Shown: positions 50,857 to 59,707, numbered from the stretch's first letter. The stretch: 64,000 nucleotides of DNA from Atopomonas sediminilitoris (GCF_022601735.1 NZ_JAKUMM010000006.1:209340-273339); one strand, 5' to 3'. Numbers and translations are program-made. Notes: generated by a model not told the origin, from the sequence alone.

Positions 50857-51872
50857 TGGCCTTTCTCAATATTCAATGCCTGCACAAACGCTACGCCGAC
50901 CAAACCCTGTTTGCCGGGCTGAATCTCAGCGTTGAACGTGGCCAGCTGGTCAGCCTGCTCGGCCCCAGCGGCTGTGGCAAATCGACCTTGCTGCGCACCA
51001 TTGCCGGCCTCACCGATATCGACCAAGGCCGCATCGAGCTGGACGGCCACGACATCAGTCGCCTTGCCCCGCAGCAGCGCGGGATTGGCATGGTGTTTCA
51101 AAACTACGCGTTATTTCCCAACCTCAGCGTGTTCGCTAACGTCGCCTTTGGCCTAAAGCAACAAAAGCTCGACAAGGCGCTGATCGCGACGCGGGTCAAT
51201 ACCATGCTCGAGCGGGTTGAACTCAGCGCCTTTGCCAAACGCCTGCCGCACCAGCTATCGGGCGGACAACGCCAGCGCGTCGCCTTGGCGCGGGCGTTAG
51301 TCATTCAGCCGCGCTTATTGTTATTGGATGAACCGCTGTCGGCGCTGGATGCCCCCATCCGCCGCAGCTTGCGTCAGCAAATCCGCAGCTTGCAGCAAGA
51401 GTTGGCGCTGACCACCGTTTTCGTCACCCATGATCAGGAAGAAGCGCTCACCCTGTCTGATCGCGTGGTGCTGATGCACAGCGGCGAAATCATCCAACAA
51501 GGCAGCGCCGAGAACGTCTACAGCGCACCGGTGTCGCCGTTTGCCGCCGGTTTTATCGGCCATTACAACCTGCTTGCAGGCGCCGCCGCTGCCAGCGTGC
51601 TGGGCAGAAGCACGCTCAGCGCTATCGCCATTCGCCCCGAAGCGATTGAGCTGCTCGATACCCCGCAGGCCGACCCGCGCTGGGGCACACCCTTGGCAGG
51701 CCGCATACTGAGCCGCCAACTGCTGGGCAACATCGTGCGCTACCAGGTGCAGTGCGCCGAGGTAACGCTTATCTGCGATTGCTTAAATCGTAGCGCCGCT
51801 GACTTACGCGCCTCCGGCAGCGCCGTCTGGCTGGGCGTTCTGCAGGCAGAAGTGCGCACCCTGGCGGCATAA
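50856..51872 (+). CDS. ABC transporter ATP-binding subunit
   Basis: A 338-residue importer ATPase. Walker A GPSGCGKSTLL, Q-loop VFQNYALFPNLSVFANVAFG, signature LSGGQRQRVALARALV, Walker B LLLLDEPLSALD, H-loop VFVTHDQEEAL, then a C-terminal TOBE-like domain (about 240-338) as in PotA/FbpC/PhnT types. The start shares a base with the permease 2 stop. Confidence 0.93.
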   Translation: MAFLNIQCLHKRYADQTLFAGLNLSVERGQLVSLLGPSGCGKSTLLRTIAGLTDIDQGRIELDGHDISRLAPQQRGIGMVFQNYALFPNLSVFANVAFGLKQQKLDKALIATRVNTMLERVELSAFAKRLPHQLSGGQRQRVALARALVIQPRLLLLDEPLSALDAPIRRSLRQQIRSLQQELALTTVFVTHDQEEALTLSDRVVLMHSGEIIQQGSAENVYSAPVSPFAAGFIGHYNLLAGAAAASVLGRSTLSAIAIRPEAIELLDTPQADPRWGTPLAGRILSRQLLGNIVRYQVQCAEVTLICDCLNRSAADLRASGSAVWLGVLQAEVRTLAA

Positions 51873-51949
51873 TCTTGTACGCTATAGCGCCGCGCGGCGT
51901 GCCTGTACCGCCACGCGTGGTACCTCACCTTTTAGCAAGGACATTGCTT

Positions 51950-52576
51950 ATGAACTCACGCCGCACCCTACAAGCAGTCGCCCTGACCGCCAGCGTTAGC
52001 CTGCTCAGCGCCTGTGCAACCTCAAGCGTCGATAACACTGCGCCAGAAGGCATCGTCAGCAACACCACTCAAGCCTACGTCAGCGGCGTGCCCGGCGGCG
52101 TGACCACCCAGCGCGCGGTGATGCTGGCCAGCGTAGAACAGGTCGACTACCAAGCCCGCACCCTGACCCTGCGCGGCCCAAGCGGTAATGTGCAGACCTT
52201 GAAAGTCAGCGAGGCCGCGGAGAATTTCAGCACCATCGTTAAGGGTGATCAGGTCAAAGTCGCCTTCATCGAAGAGCTGGTGGTGCATGTGCGCGACAAG
52301 CACAGCGGCGACAGCGACAGCGCCGTGGTGATGCTGGGCAAAGCCGCCACCGGCACCCCCAACGTGATGGCTGCGGTACAGACCCAGCACATTGCCGAAG
52401 TGCGCGCCATCGACGAGGCGAACCACACCGCGATTTTGCAGTTTGCCGACGGTAGCCTGCGCAAAGTCGACGTACGCCCCGATGTACCGTTGAGCGACGC
52501 CAGCCTAGGCAAAGAAGTGGTGCTGCAAATCACCGAAGCCATGGCCATCTCGGTCGAACACGCCAACCCGCAGTAA
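51950..52576 (+). CDS. predicted lipoprotein of unknown function
   Basis: A 208-residue protein with signal peptide and lipobox LSAC (Cys22). The mature part holds two similar beta-rich modules: MLASVEQVDYQARTLTLRGP with VKVAFIEELVVHVRD, and HIAEVRAIDEANHTAILQFADG with VVLQITEAMAISVE. This internal duplication suggests a tandem OB-like or SH3-like fold. I know no function. ATG 51950 has AAGGA 8 nt upstream. It follows the ATPase by 77 nt and is probably independent. Confidence 0.7.
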   Translation: MNSRRTLQAVALTASVSLLSACATSSVDNTAPEGIVSNTTQAYVSGVPGGVTTQRAVMLASVEQVDYQARTLTLRGPSGNVQTLKVSEAAENFSTIVKGDQVKVAFIEELVVHVRDKHSGDSDSAVVMLGKAATGTPNVMAAVQTQHIAEVRAIDEANHTAILQFADGSLRKVDVRPDVPLSDASLGKEVVLQITEAMAISVEHANPQ

Positions 52577-52589
52577 GCGCCAGCGATAG

Positions 52590-52614
52590 CGAGCGTGTCG
52601 GCCTGACACGCTCG
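52590..52614 (+). terminator. terminator of the lipoprotein gene
   Basis: Arms CGAGCGTGTC / GACACGCTCG with a 5-nt loop, followed by TGTTCTGTTT. Confidence 0.75.
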
Positions 52615-52650
52615 TGTTCTGTTTCATCCAAATCCGCCTTCGCGCTCATG

Positions 52651-52760
52651 CTCTTTGCTGCACTCTCTTTGTCGCACTCTCTTTGTTGCGCTCTCTTCGC
52701 CGCGCTTTCTGCGCTGCCCTCCCTTTACAGCGCTCTGCGCACAACCCTCTCGCCGCAGCC
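52651..52760. repeat. imperfect 14-bp tandem repeat, about 8 units
   Basis: Successive units of about 14 nt beginning with CTC or CTTT: CTCTCTTTGTCGCA, CTCTCTTTGTTGCG, CTCTCTTCGCCGCG, CTTTCTGCGCTGCC, CTCCCTTTACAGCG, CTCTGCGCACAACC, CTCTCGCCGCAGCC, preceded by a 12-nt unit. The central units are most alike. The tract is pyrimidine-rich on the plus strand. Confidence 0.7.
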
Positions 52761-52907
52761 AGTCTCTTTTCTGATCTCACCTGAGCGGACAAGCGCGACG
52801 CAGCTTCGTGTTGGCAGCTTTGGTCATAGTGCTTGTCCGTCTCTGTCATAGCGCAGCGCGGGCCACTGACCTAGTGTGGTGACATGACCCCTCACGCTGA
52901 CTGAGCC

Positions 52908-53807
52908 ATGCATTACGACACTGATCAACAACTGTGGTTAGGCCTATTACTGGCCGCACTGATGCTCGGCGTAGCCTTAGAGCTGCGCGTGGCGCACTTT
53001 CGTTATGTGCTGCGCCGCCCGCTGCCGGTGTTGGCGGGCTTGCTGGCGCAATGTTTGATTCTGCCGTGGGCGACGTGGCTGGCCACCCTCGCGCTGCAGT
53101 TGCCGCCCGGCATTGAGCTGGGCTTGCTGCTCGTGGCGTGCTGCCCGGGCGGTAATTTATCCAACGTGATCACCCACTTGGCGCGCGGCAACACGGCGCT
53201 GTCGGTGAGTGTCACCAGCCTCTCGAGCTTGGGCGCGATGCTCAGCCTGCCGCTGAACTTTGCCCTGACCAGCGGCATGAACCCCGACACCGCGGCGTTC
53301 TTGCAAGGTCAACTCAGCAGCCTGCAGGTCAGCAATGGCGACTTACTCAGCGGCTTGTTGCTGATGCTGGTCTTGCCGCTGCTCTTAGGCATGGCGCTAG
53401 GGCATATCGCCCCGCAGTTCACCGCGCGCATTTTGCCCGCCTTTAAGCGCTTCACCTTGCTGGCGTTTGTGCTGTTTTTGCTGCTGGCGATGATCGGCAA
53501 CCGCCAACTGTTGCTCGCCAGTCTCAGCGGTTTGTTGCTGGTGGTGATTGTGCATAACGCCAGCGCTTTGTTGTTGGGTGCGGCCAGCGCTTGGGCTTTT
53601 GGCCTGCCTGCGTATGACCGCCGCGCGCTAACGATTGAGGTCGGCATGCAGAACTCTGGCCTCGCCTTGGGGCTGATCTTCACCCAGTTTGGCGGCCAAG
53701 CTGACATGGCGCTGATCGCCGCTCTGTGGGGCACCTGGCACATTGTGTCGGGCTTGTTATTGGTTCTTTGGTGGCGTCGCAGTGCGCCAAAACAGGCGCT
53801 GAGTTAA
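52908..53807 (+). CDS. bile acid:sodium symporter (BASS) family transporter
   Basis: A 299-residue membrane protein with 9-10 helices. The family motif CCPGGNLSNVITHLARGNTAL (helix 4 crossing, sodium site) and EVGMQNSGLALGLIFTQF (second crossing motif) are both present. Bacterial members carry organic anions such as pantoate, pyruvate-like acids or taurocholate; the substrate here is unknown. It precedes the SDR operon by 114 nt on the same strand. Confidence 0.88.
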   Translation: MHYDTDQQLWLGLLLAALMLGVALELRVAHFRYVLRRPLPVLAGLLAQCLILPWATWLATLALQLPPGIELGLLLVACCPGGNLSNVITHLARGNTALSVSVTSLSSLGAMLSLPLNFALTSGMNPDTAAFLQGQLSSLQVSNGDLLSGLLLMLVLPLLLGMALGHIAPQFTARILPAFKRFTLLAFVLFLLLAMIGNRQLLLASLSGLLLVVIVHNASALLLGAASAWAFGLPAYDRRALTIEVGMQNSGLALGLIFTQFGGQADMALIAALWGTWHIVSGLLLVLWWRRSAPKQALS

Positions 53808-53921
53808 TCGCCGCACTGCTCAAAGCTCAACCCAAGCTCAACCCAAGCACCGCACCACAGCGTGCTTGGGCCGTATCCACCTTAACGCAGTGTCGCCACA
53901 AGCAGTCTACGGAACATACCC

Positions 53922-54872
53922 ATGCGCATCTTAATCACCGGCGCCGCCGGTTTTATCGGCCGTCAACTGGTCAACGCCATCGCCACTGAGCAACCCGACT
54001 GGCACGTCTTAGCCGCCGACTTAACCGCGCCCAAGAGCCAGCATCGCGTGCAAGGCATCGCGCTGGATGTCAGCCAAGCCGAGGCGGTGCACGGCGCCGT
54101 GAAAGCCTATGCCCCCGATGCCATTGTGCATTTGGCCTCGGTGGTTACCCCGCCGCCGGGCATGAGCGAAGCCCGTCTGCACGCGATTGATGTGGGGGGC
54201 ACCCAGCACCTACTCGACGCCGCCGTGGCGCATCACGTTAAGCAGTTCATCGTCACCAGTTCAGGTGCAGCCTACGGCTACAGCGCCGACAATGCCGAAT
54301 GGTTGGACGAGCACGCACCACTGCGCGGGCATGCGCAATTTGCCTATGCCAAACACAAGCGTGAAGTCGAAGACTTACTCGCCGATTACCGCGCCCAACA
54401 CCCCGCGCTTAAGCAGCTGATCTTGCGCCCCGGCACCGTGCTGGGGCGCCACGTGAATAACCAGATCACCGACCTGTTTAAGAAGCCGGTGGTGATGGGC
54501 ATTCACGGCAGCGACAGCCGCTTTGTGTTTATCTGGGATGAGGACGTGGTCAACATCCTGCTGCAAGGGCTGCGCGAGCAAAGCAGCGGCATCTTTAATC
54601 TGGCTGGTGACGGTGCCTTGAGCCTACGCGACATCGCCCAATTGCTGCGTAAGCCCTACTTGCCGGTGCCGGCCATACTGGTGCAAGGCTTGCTCGCCCT
54701 GCTTAAGCCGCTGCGCCTAAGCCAATACGGCCCCGAGCAGGTGGACTTTCTGCGCTACCGTCCGGTGCTGGCTAATCAGCAATTGAAGCAAGCTTTTGCC
54801 TACACCCCACGTTACAGCAGCCGTGAAGCCTTTCTCGCCTTTCTCGACGCGCAAGGAGTAGCCCATGCGTAA
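53922..54872 (+). CDS. NAD-dependent epimerase/dehydratase (extended SDR)
   Basis: A 316-residue extended SDR. NAD motif ILITGAAGFIGRQLV, ALDVSQAEAV acidic turn, VHLASVVTPP, catalytic TSSGAAYGY and YAKHK (the YxxxK pair), RPGTVLGRHV. Acts probably on a nucleotide sugar, sugar or sterol-like alcohol. It overlaps the next gene by 8 nt, and that gene is followed at 5 nt by an MFS gene, so the three form an operon. Confidence 0.85.
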   Translation: MRILITGAAGFIGRQLVNAIATEQPDWHVLAADLTAPKSQHRVQGIALDVSQAEAVHGAVKAYAPDAIVHLASVVTPPPGMSEARLHAIDVGGTQHLLDAAVAHHVKQFIVTSSGAAYGYSADNAEWLDEHAPLRGHAQFAYAKHKREVEDLLADYRAQHPALKQLILRPGTVLGRHVNNQITDLFKKPVVMGIHGSDSRFVFIWDEDVVNILLQGLREQSSGIFNLAGDGALSLRDIAQLLRKPYLPVPAILVQGLLALLKPLRLSQYGPEQVDFLRYRPVLANQQLKQAFAYTPRYSSREAFLAFLDAQGVAHA

Positions 54873-56655
54873 ACATCTTCTGCTCAGTCTTTGCTCCGCC
54901 CTACCCTGGTCTTTAGCCCTGCCGGCTAGCGCGCTGGAGGTGCACGTCAGCGACGCCCAAGGCCAGCCCGTTGCCCAAGCCATGCTGACCCTCAAAGCCG
55001 AGCGCCCGCTGCGCGCCGCCGGCGATGACAACGGCTACCCGCGCGCCGGCAGCCGACAGCAAATCAGCCCAGAAATCACCGGCTTTACCGGGGCAGACGG
55101 CCGCTTGCAGATCGCCTACCCCGAGGCGCTACCGCTCAACCTGCGCCTGCGCCGCCCAGGCTTTCAAGATCAGCAGCTCAGCGGCGTAGCCAGCGATGCC
55201 CAGCTGACACTTACCCTGATCAACGAAACCGACCCCGCCGCCCTTGCCGCGCAGCAACCGGCCCACGCCTGGTTTGCCGCACTGGACTTTGGCGGTGACG
55301 AGCAACTTAAACAAACGGCACTGGAGCAGTGTGGCTTTTGCCATCAGCAAGGCAGCTTTTTCATGCGCCGCGAGCGCAGCGAAGAAGAGTGGCAGCAAGT
55401 GCTGGAACGCATGATCGGCTATGGCGCCCGCCCAGCCAGCGACCAGCAACAACGCCTGATCGAAGTGTTCGCCCAAGGCTACAAGACCCTGCGTGAGCAG
55501 CCAGAAAAAGTCCTGCGCGCCGCCGCGTGGGAGCCGCACTTAAGCCAAGCGCAGGTGCGCGAATGGCCGATTGGCGATGCCTTCTCGCAAATGCACGACT
55601 TGCTGTTGCACTCCAGCGGCAAGATTTATGTCGGCGACAACCTGCAAGATCGCCTGTGGGAAATCGACCCCGTCAGCGGTCAAACCGTGGTCTACAAAAC
55701 CCCGGTCGACGCCGATGACGAGATCGGCGGTCTGTTCAGCGGACGGCTAAAAACCTACCCCAAGCTGGAAACCACCGCCGGCATTCACTCTTTTGCCGAA
55801 TCGCGCAAAGACGGGCATATCTTCATCACCCCGTCGCTGCAGCAACGTTTGTTCGAGTTCGACCCGGTCAGCAAAACCTTCACCACGCATTATTTTGACG
55901 ACGGCCTATACCCGCACACCGTGCGCATTGATGACGCCGACAACGTCTGGTTTACCCTCGCGCTGTCGAACCAAGTGGGCCGCTTTGACCGCACCAGCAA
56001 AACCTTCACCACCTATGAGCTACCGGCGCGCAGCAATAAAGAGGCCATTGGCTTGTCGCTCAACGGCATTGTGCGCCGCCTGATGAACTGGGGCCTGCCC
56101 ATGCACTGGCTGCCGGTGGATGAACGCGTCAGCGGCATGCCCTTGCCCTATGGCATCGACATCGCGCCCGATGGCAAGGTGTGGTTTGCCCGTCTGCACG
56201 CGGACTCCATCGGCGTGATCGACCCTAAAACCGGCAGCGTGAGCATGATCGATACGCCCTTCCGTGGCCCGCGCCGCTTGCGGGTGGATGCCGTGGGCGA
56301 TGTGTGGATTGCCGCCTTCCCAGAGGCCAAAATCGTGCGCTATCACCCCGCCGATGGGAGCTTCAGCGATTACCCGTTGCCCAGCGCGCTCAATCAGGTG
56401 GAAACCCCCTACTCGTTGAACGTCGACCGCGCCCGCCAGCAGGTTTGGGTCACCGGCACGGCCTCAGACACCTTGCTGCGGCTGGATATCGCCAGCCAGC
56501 GCTGGCAAACTTTCCCGCTGCCGCGACGCGTGAGCTTTACCCGCGACGTCGAGATTGCTGACGATGGCCGCGTGTACACCAGCAACGGCGCCTTCCCCAG
56601 TTGGCAGATTGAAGACGGCCAACCCACCCTGATCGAACTGACCCCCGGCGACTAA
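54865..56655 (+). CDS. periplasmic protein: carboxypeptidase-like domain, CxxCH heme site and Vgb-type beta-propeller
   Basis: A 596-residue exported protein. Signal peptide (1-23); a carboxypeptidase-regulatory-like beta sandwich (about 24-120) with VHVSDAQGQPVAQAMLTLKA; one c-type heme motif CGFCH (Cys156-His160) in a helical segment; then a seven-bladed propeller (about 190-590) with repeats such as LYPHTVRIDDADNVWFTLA, LPYGIDIAPDGKVWFARLH and GPRRLRVDAVGDVWIAAFP, as in virginiamycin B lyase-like (streptogramin lyase fold) proteins. It may be a periplasmic redox enzyme; antibiotic lyase activity is not implied. Operon with the SDR and MFS genes. Confidence 0.82.
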   Translation: MRKHLLLSLCSALPWSLALPASALEVHVSDAQGQPVAQAMLTLKAERPLRAAGDDNGYPRAGSRQQISPEITGFTGADGRLQIAYPEALPLNLRLRRPGFQDQQLSGVASDAQLTLTLINETDPAALAAQQPAHAWFAALDFGGDEQLKQTALEQCGFCHQQGSFFMRRERSEEEWQQVLERMIGYGARPASDQQQRLIEVFAQGYKTLREQPEKVLRAAAWEPHLSQAQVREWPIGDAFSQMHDLLLHSSGKIYVGDNLQDRLWEIDPVSGQTVVYKTPVDADDEIGGLFSGRLKTYPKLETTAGIHSFAESRKDGHIFITPSLQQRLFEFDPVSKTFTTHYFDDGLYPHTVRIDDADNVWFTLALSNQVGRFDRTSKTFTTYELPARSNKEAIGLSLNGIVRRLMNWGLPMHWLPVDERVSGMPLPYGIDIAPDGKVWFARLHADSIGVIDPKTGSVSMIDTPFRGPRRLRVDAVGDVWIAAFPEAKIVRYHPADGSFSDYPLPSALNQVETPYSLNVDRARQQVWVTGTASDTLLRLDIASQRWQTFPLPRRVSFTRDVEIADDGRVYTSNGAFPSWQIEDGQPTLIELTPGD

Positions 56656-56660
56656 ACACC

Positions 56661-57896
56661 ATGCACGCGTACAGCCGTTGGGATTTGCAGCGTTTTTTCA
56701 TTGCGTGTTTGGCCGGCTTTTTGGCCGGCCACCTGACCAATTACGCGGTGATTCTGTACGCGCAAGACGTGTGGCACAGCGATGCACTGGCCGGCCTTGG
56801 CTTTGCCCTGTGCTTTGGTGTGCCACTGCTGCTCGGCTGGCCGGCCGGTGCGTGGTGTGATCAGCACTCGCCGCAACGCGTAGCCCAGTGCGCGCACGCG
56901 GCGTTTATCGGTGCGCTATCGCTGTTGGCCGTGGCGCATTACGCGCCACCGGCGTGGGCCAAACTCATCTTCCTGAGCGGCGCCGCGTTAACCGGTGTCG
57001 GCTGGGCGCTACTCGCCCCTGCGCGCATGGCGTTGCTCGGCCGCTTGGCCGGCGAGCGCCAAGCCTCGCTGGCGGTGTTATTTAACGCTCTGGTGATGCT
57101 CGGCTTCGGCTTAGCGCCATTGCTACTGGCCTTGATGCGCATCGCCGGTGGCTGGCCCTTGGTGCATGCCAGTGGTTTGCTGCTGTTCGCCACGGCGGTG
57201 TGTTTACTGCTGGGGCTGAAGGTAAGCCCGCTCGGCGGGCACGGCTCGGTGCTGTCACGCATTCGCGAAGGCCTGCGCTATGCCCGCAGCACGCCCCTGC
57301 TGGCGCAGGCGCTACTGAGTGCCATGTTGGTGTACGCGGCGATGGGGCCGCTGCAAGTCATGCTGCCGCGCTTTGCCCAGCAAGTGCTGCAATTAAGCGA
57401 ACTGCAACGTGGGCTGTTTCTGGCCAGCTTGGCCTTAGCCCTGCTGCTCGGTGGCGCCTTGGCCTTACCGTTGGCGCGTCGTTTTGGTCACGGCCGCAGC
57501 TTATTTGCCGCCGGCTTAATCAGCGCCGTGGCGCTGGGGCTATTAAGCCAACAACTGTCTTTGGCTAGCGCGCTGGCGTGTCTGTTTCTCAACGGCATGG
57601 GCGCGGGCCTGATGGTCAGCCTGATCGTTGCCCTGTTGCAGCACGAAGGAAGCCCAGCATTGCGCGGGCGCTTACTCAGCATCTACACCATCACCAGCCA
57701 AGTAGTACCGGCGGCCGGTGGCTTACTGGCAGGCATGGCGCTAGAAGTTTGGCCGGTGAGCCACGGCTTGGGCGTGTGTGCGCTGTTGTTGCTGGGTGGT
57801 TTGTTGCTGGCCTGCTGGCGACAGCCGGCGCTGCGTCGTTATCGTGGCGATGGTGAAAAAGCCTCAGTGGCGCCGGCGGTACTCGCCCGGCGTTAA
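56661..57896 (+). CDS. MFS transporter
   Basis: A 411-residue protein with about 12 membrane helices. Opening RWDLQRFFIACLAGFLAGHL; the loop between helices 2 and 3 reads GWPAGAWCDQHSPQRVAQ (MFS motif A-like); WALLAPARMALLGRLAGERQ resembles the LplT/MFS drug-efflux type. Starts 5 nt after the propeller gene. Its 3' end overlaps the convergent AraC gene by 33 nt. Confidence 0.88.
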   Translation: MHAYSRWDLQRFFIACLAGFLAGHLTNYAVILYAQDVWHSDALAGLGFALCFGVPLLLGWPAGAWCDQHSPQRVAQCAHAAFIGALSLLAVAHYAPPAWAKLIFLSGAALTGVGWALLAPARMALLGRLAGERQASLAVLFNALVMLGFGLAPLLLALMRIAGGWPLVHASGLLLFATAVCLLLGLKVSPLGGHGSVLSRIREGLRYARSTPLLAQALLSAMLVYAAMGPLQVMLPRFAQQVLQLSELQRGLFLASLALALLLGGALALPLARRFGHGRSLFAAGLISAVALGLLSQQLSLASALACLFLNGMGAGLMVSLIVALLQHEGSPALRGRLLSIYTITSQVVPAAGGLLAGMALEVWPVSHGLGVCALLLLGGLLLACWRQPALRRYRGDGEKASVAPAVLARR

Positions 57897-58883
57897 GCCC
57901 GTCCACTGACGAAACGCGCGAAAAAACACACTCGGCTCGGCGTAGCCCAACAGCAAGGCAATCTCACTGGCCGATAACGCCGGCTGTTGTAAATAGCCTA
58001 GCGCCAGCTCTCGTCGAGTGTCGGTCAAGAGCTGCTGATAACTGCTGCCGGCTTCGGCCAAACGACGCTGCAAGGTGCGCTCACTCATGCCCAGCGACTG
58101 CGCCAACTCACGCCGATCCGGCTCGCCTTGGGTTAATTGACTACTGAGCCACGCCACCACGCGCGCTTGCACACTTTCGCCCGGCAACTGCGCGAGCAAA
58201 GCATCGGCATGCTGCCGCAGCACCTGCGCCAACGCGTGATTAGCCTGCGGCAACGGCTGGCGCAGTACCGCATTGCTGAACACCAAAGCATCTTGCGCGG
58301 CGGCAAAGCTGACGCCGCCGCTAAACACCGCCTGATAGGCCGCCAACGGCTGACACAGCGGCTCGGCAAACTGCGCCGCCACCGCCACCGGCGCGCCTAG
58401 CGCTTGGGTTAGCAACTGCACGATGGCGCAAAACAGCGCCTGCACCCGCGTGCGCGTCGCCATGCTCTGCGGCTGCAACGGCTGATAGGCCAAGCGCCAT
58501 TGATTGGGCTCTTGCAACAACAGCAAGGTACCGCCCTCACCGGCGAGGCGCTGATAACGCAGCGCCGCCTGCACCGCGCACGCCACCGTATTGCTGCTGA
58601 GCAGCAAATAACCCAAACCGCTGAATGGTCCAGGTCCCAAATTTTGCCCAATCGCCAACCCCGGCGTGGCGCTTGGCACGGCCTCGGCCACCACTTGCCA
58701 GAGGCGCTGTTGCTGGGCAAAAGGAATACGCCCGTCGGGGTCTTGCAGTGCCTCGGCACTCAGTTCGCACTGGGCTTGCAGATCCGCCGCGCACAAGCCC
58801 AAACGCTCAGCGGCGTGCAATACCGCACGCGCCAGCGCAGCACTGACGGACATCTGGTTAAGATCAATCACGGAGGCGGTCAT
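57864..58883 (-). CDS. AraC-family regulator (OruR/ArgR-like N-terminal domain)
   Basis: About 339 residues. The N-terminal Arabinose_bd-type domain (about 15-200) has AAERLGLCAADLQ and IPFAQQQRLWQVVAEAVPSA; the C-terminal AraC domain (about 235-339) has RRELAQSLGMSERTLQRRLAEAG and ASEIALLLGYAEPSVFFRAFRQWTGLTPGEYRRRH in pieces. ATG 58883 is the first good start. It faces the SDR-propeller-MFS operon tail to tail, so control of that operon is possible but not shown. Confidence 0.87.
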   Translation of the reverse strand: MTASVIDLNQMSVSAALARAVLHAAERLGLCAADLQAQCELSAEALQDPDGRIPFAQQQRLWQVVAEAVPSATPGLAIGQNLGPGPFSGLGYLLLSSNTVACAVQAALRYQRLAGEGGTLLLLQEPNQWRLAYQPLQPQSMATRTRVQALFCAIVQLLTQALGAPVAVAAQFAEPLCQPLAAYQAVFSGGVSFAAAQDALVFSNAVLRQPLPQANHALAQVLRQHADALLAQLPGESVQARVVAWLSSQLTQGEPDRRELAQSLGMSERTLQRRLAEAGSSYQQLLTDTRRELALGYLQQPALSASEIALLLGYAEPSVFFRAFRQWTGLTPGEYRRRH

Positions 58884-58945
58884 AAGCAAACACTGGCTAA
58901 CAAGGCCCTCATTAGACCAGCGCCCACTAAGGGCGACAACCCGCC

Positions 58946-59707
58946 TCAGGGTTTACTGAAGGCATCGCGGCGCGCCGCGCGCTGATGGCGTTTGTGCTGC
59001 TCGCTGGCTTGCCCCAACACCGCTTCCACAAAGTGGATATGTTGCTCGGCGCTGGCCTTAGCGGCGTCGGCATCACCGGCCAAAATCGCCGCCAGAATCG
59101 CCGCATGTTGCGCGCGCAATTGCTCGCGGGTGTCCGGATCGCGCTGATACAGGCCGCCGATATTGGTCACCACGTTACGTTTGAGCAGATCAAACAGCCC
59201 CTTCATGGTGTGCAGGTAGATCAGGTTATGACTGGCCTCGGCGATGGCCAGATGAAAGTGCGCATCGGCGCCGCCCTCTTGCTGACGCGAGTTATTGGCG
59301 TAGCTGGCCTCCAGCGCTTGGTGCGCCGCTTGCAACCGTGCGTGATCGTGCTCGGTGGCGCGCCGCGCCGCTTGGTAAGCGCAGGCGCCTTCCAGCACCC
59401 AGCGAAACTCCAGCAAATCACGATGCGCCGATGGCTGGCTTTCCAGCAGCGCCAGCAGCGGATCGGTAATGCCTTTGCCCAGAGCGTCCGTGACGTAGTT
59501 GCCACCGCCTTGGCGGCTAATCAATAAGCCCCGCGCGACCAGCTTTTGCAGTGCCTCGCGCAAGCTCGGGCGCGACACGCCAAATTGCTCGGCCAAGACC
59601 CGCTCCGCAGGCAAACGTTCGCCGGCTTTGAAGGTGCCCTCGGCAATTAAGGTTTCCAGCTGTTCAACGATGTCATCCGACAAACGGCGCGGTTGCAGCG
59701 CAGCCAT
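58946..59707 (-). CDS. lldR: FadR-type GntR regulator of the lactate operon
   Basis: A 253-residue regulator. N-terminal winged helix RLSDDIVEQLETLIAEGTFKAGERLPAERVLAEQFGVSRPSLREALQ in pieces, then an FCD domain (about 85-235) with the metal ligands in HFHLAIAEASHN and the H-x20-H pair. In E. coli and Pseudomonas LldR represses lldPRD and is relieved by lactate. It diverges from lldP across a spacer with two strong palindromes. GGGGGA precedes ATG 59707. Confidence 0.9.
   Translation of the reverse strand: MAALQPRRLSDDIVEQLETLIAEGTFKAGERLPAERVLAEQFGVSRPSLREALQKLVARGLLISRQGGGNYVTDALGKGITDPLLALLESQPSAHRDLLEFRWVLEGACAYQAARRATEHDHARLQAAHQALEASYANNSRQQEGGADAHFHLAIAEASHNLIYLHTMKGLFDLLKRNVVTNIGGLYQRDPDTREQLRAQHAAILAAILAGDADAAKASAEQHIHFVEAVLGQASEQHKRHQRAARRDAFSKP

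Larger units (their letters stand above)
52577..52907. other. 331-nt intergenic region with terminator and tandem repeat
   Basis: It contains the terminator at 52590-52614, the 14-bp repeat tract at 52651-52760, and about 145 nt leading to the BASS gene. No conserved small gene was seen; the open frames on both strands across the repeat are low-complexity artefacts. Confidence 0.6.

Noticed and set aside
52651..52760. CRISPR array
   Set aside because: Units are contiguous 14-mers with no spacers and no cas genes nearby.
52646..52851. Small open frames on both strands over the tandem repeat
   Set aside because: Both are low-complexity products of the 14-bp repeat and its flank, without ribosome sites.
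57864..57896. Frameshift at the MFS/AraC convergent overlap
   Set aside because: Both C-termini look complete (the AraC protein ends in the normal TPGEYRRRH), so a 33-nt tail-to-tail overlap is the simpler reading.
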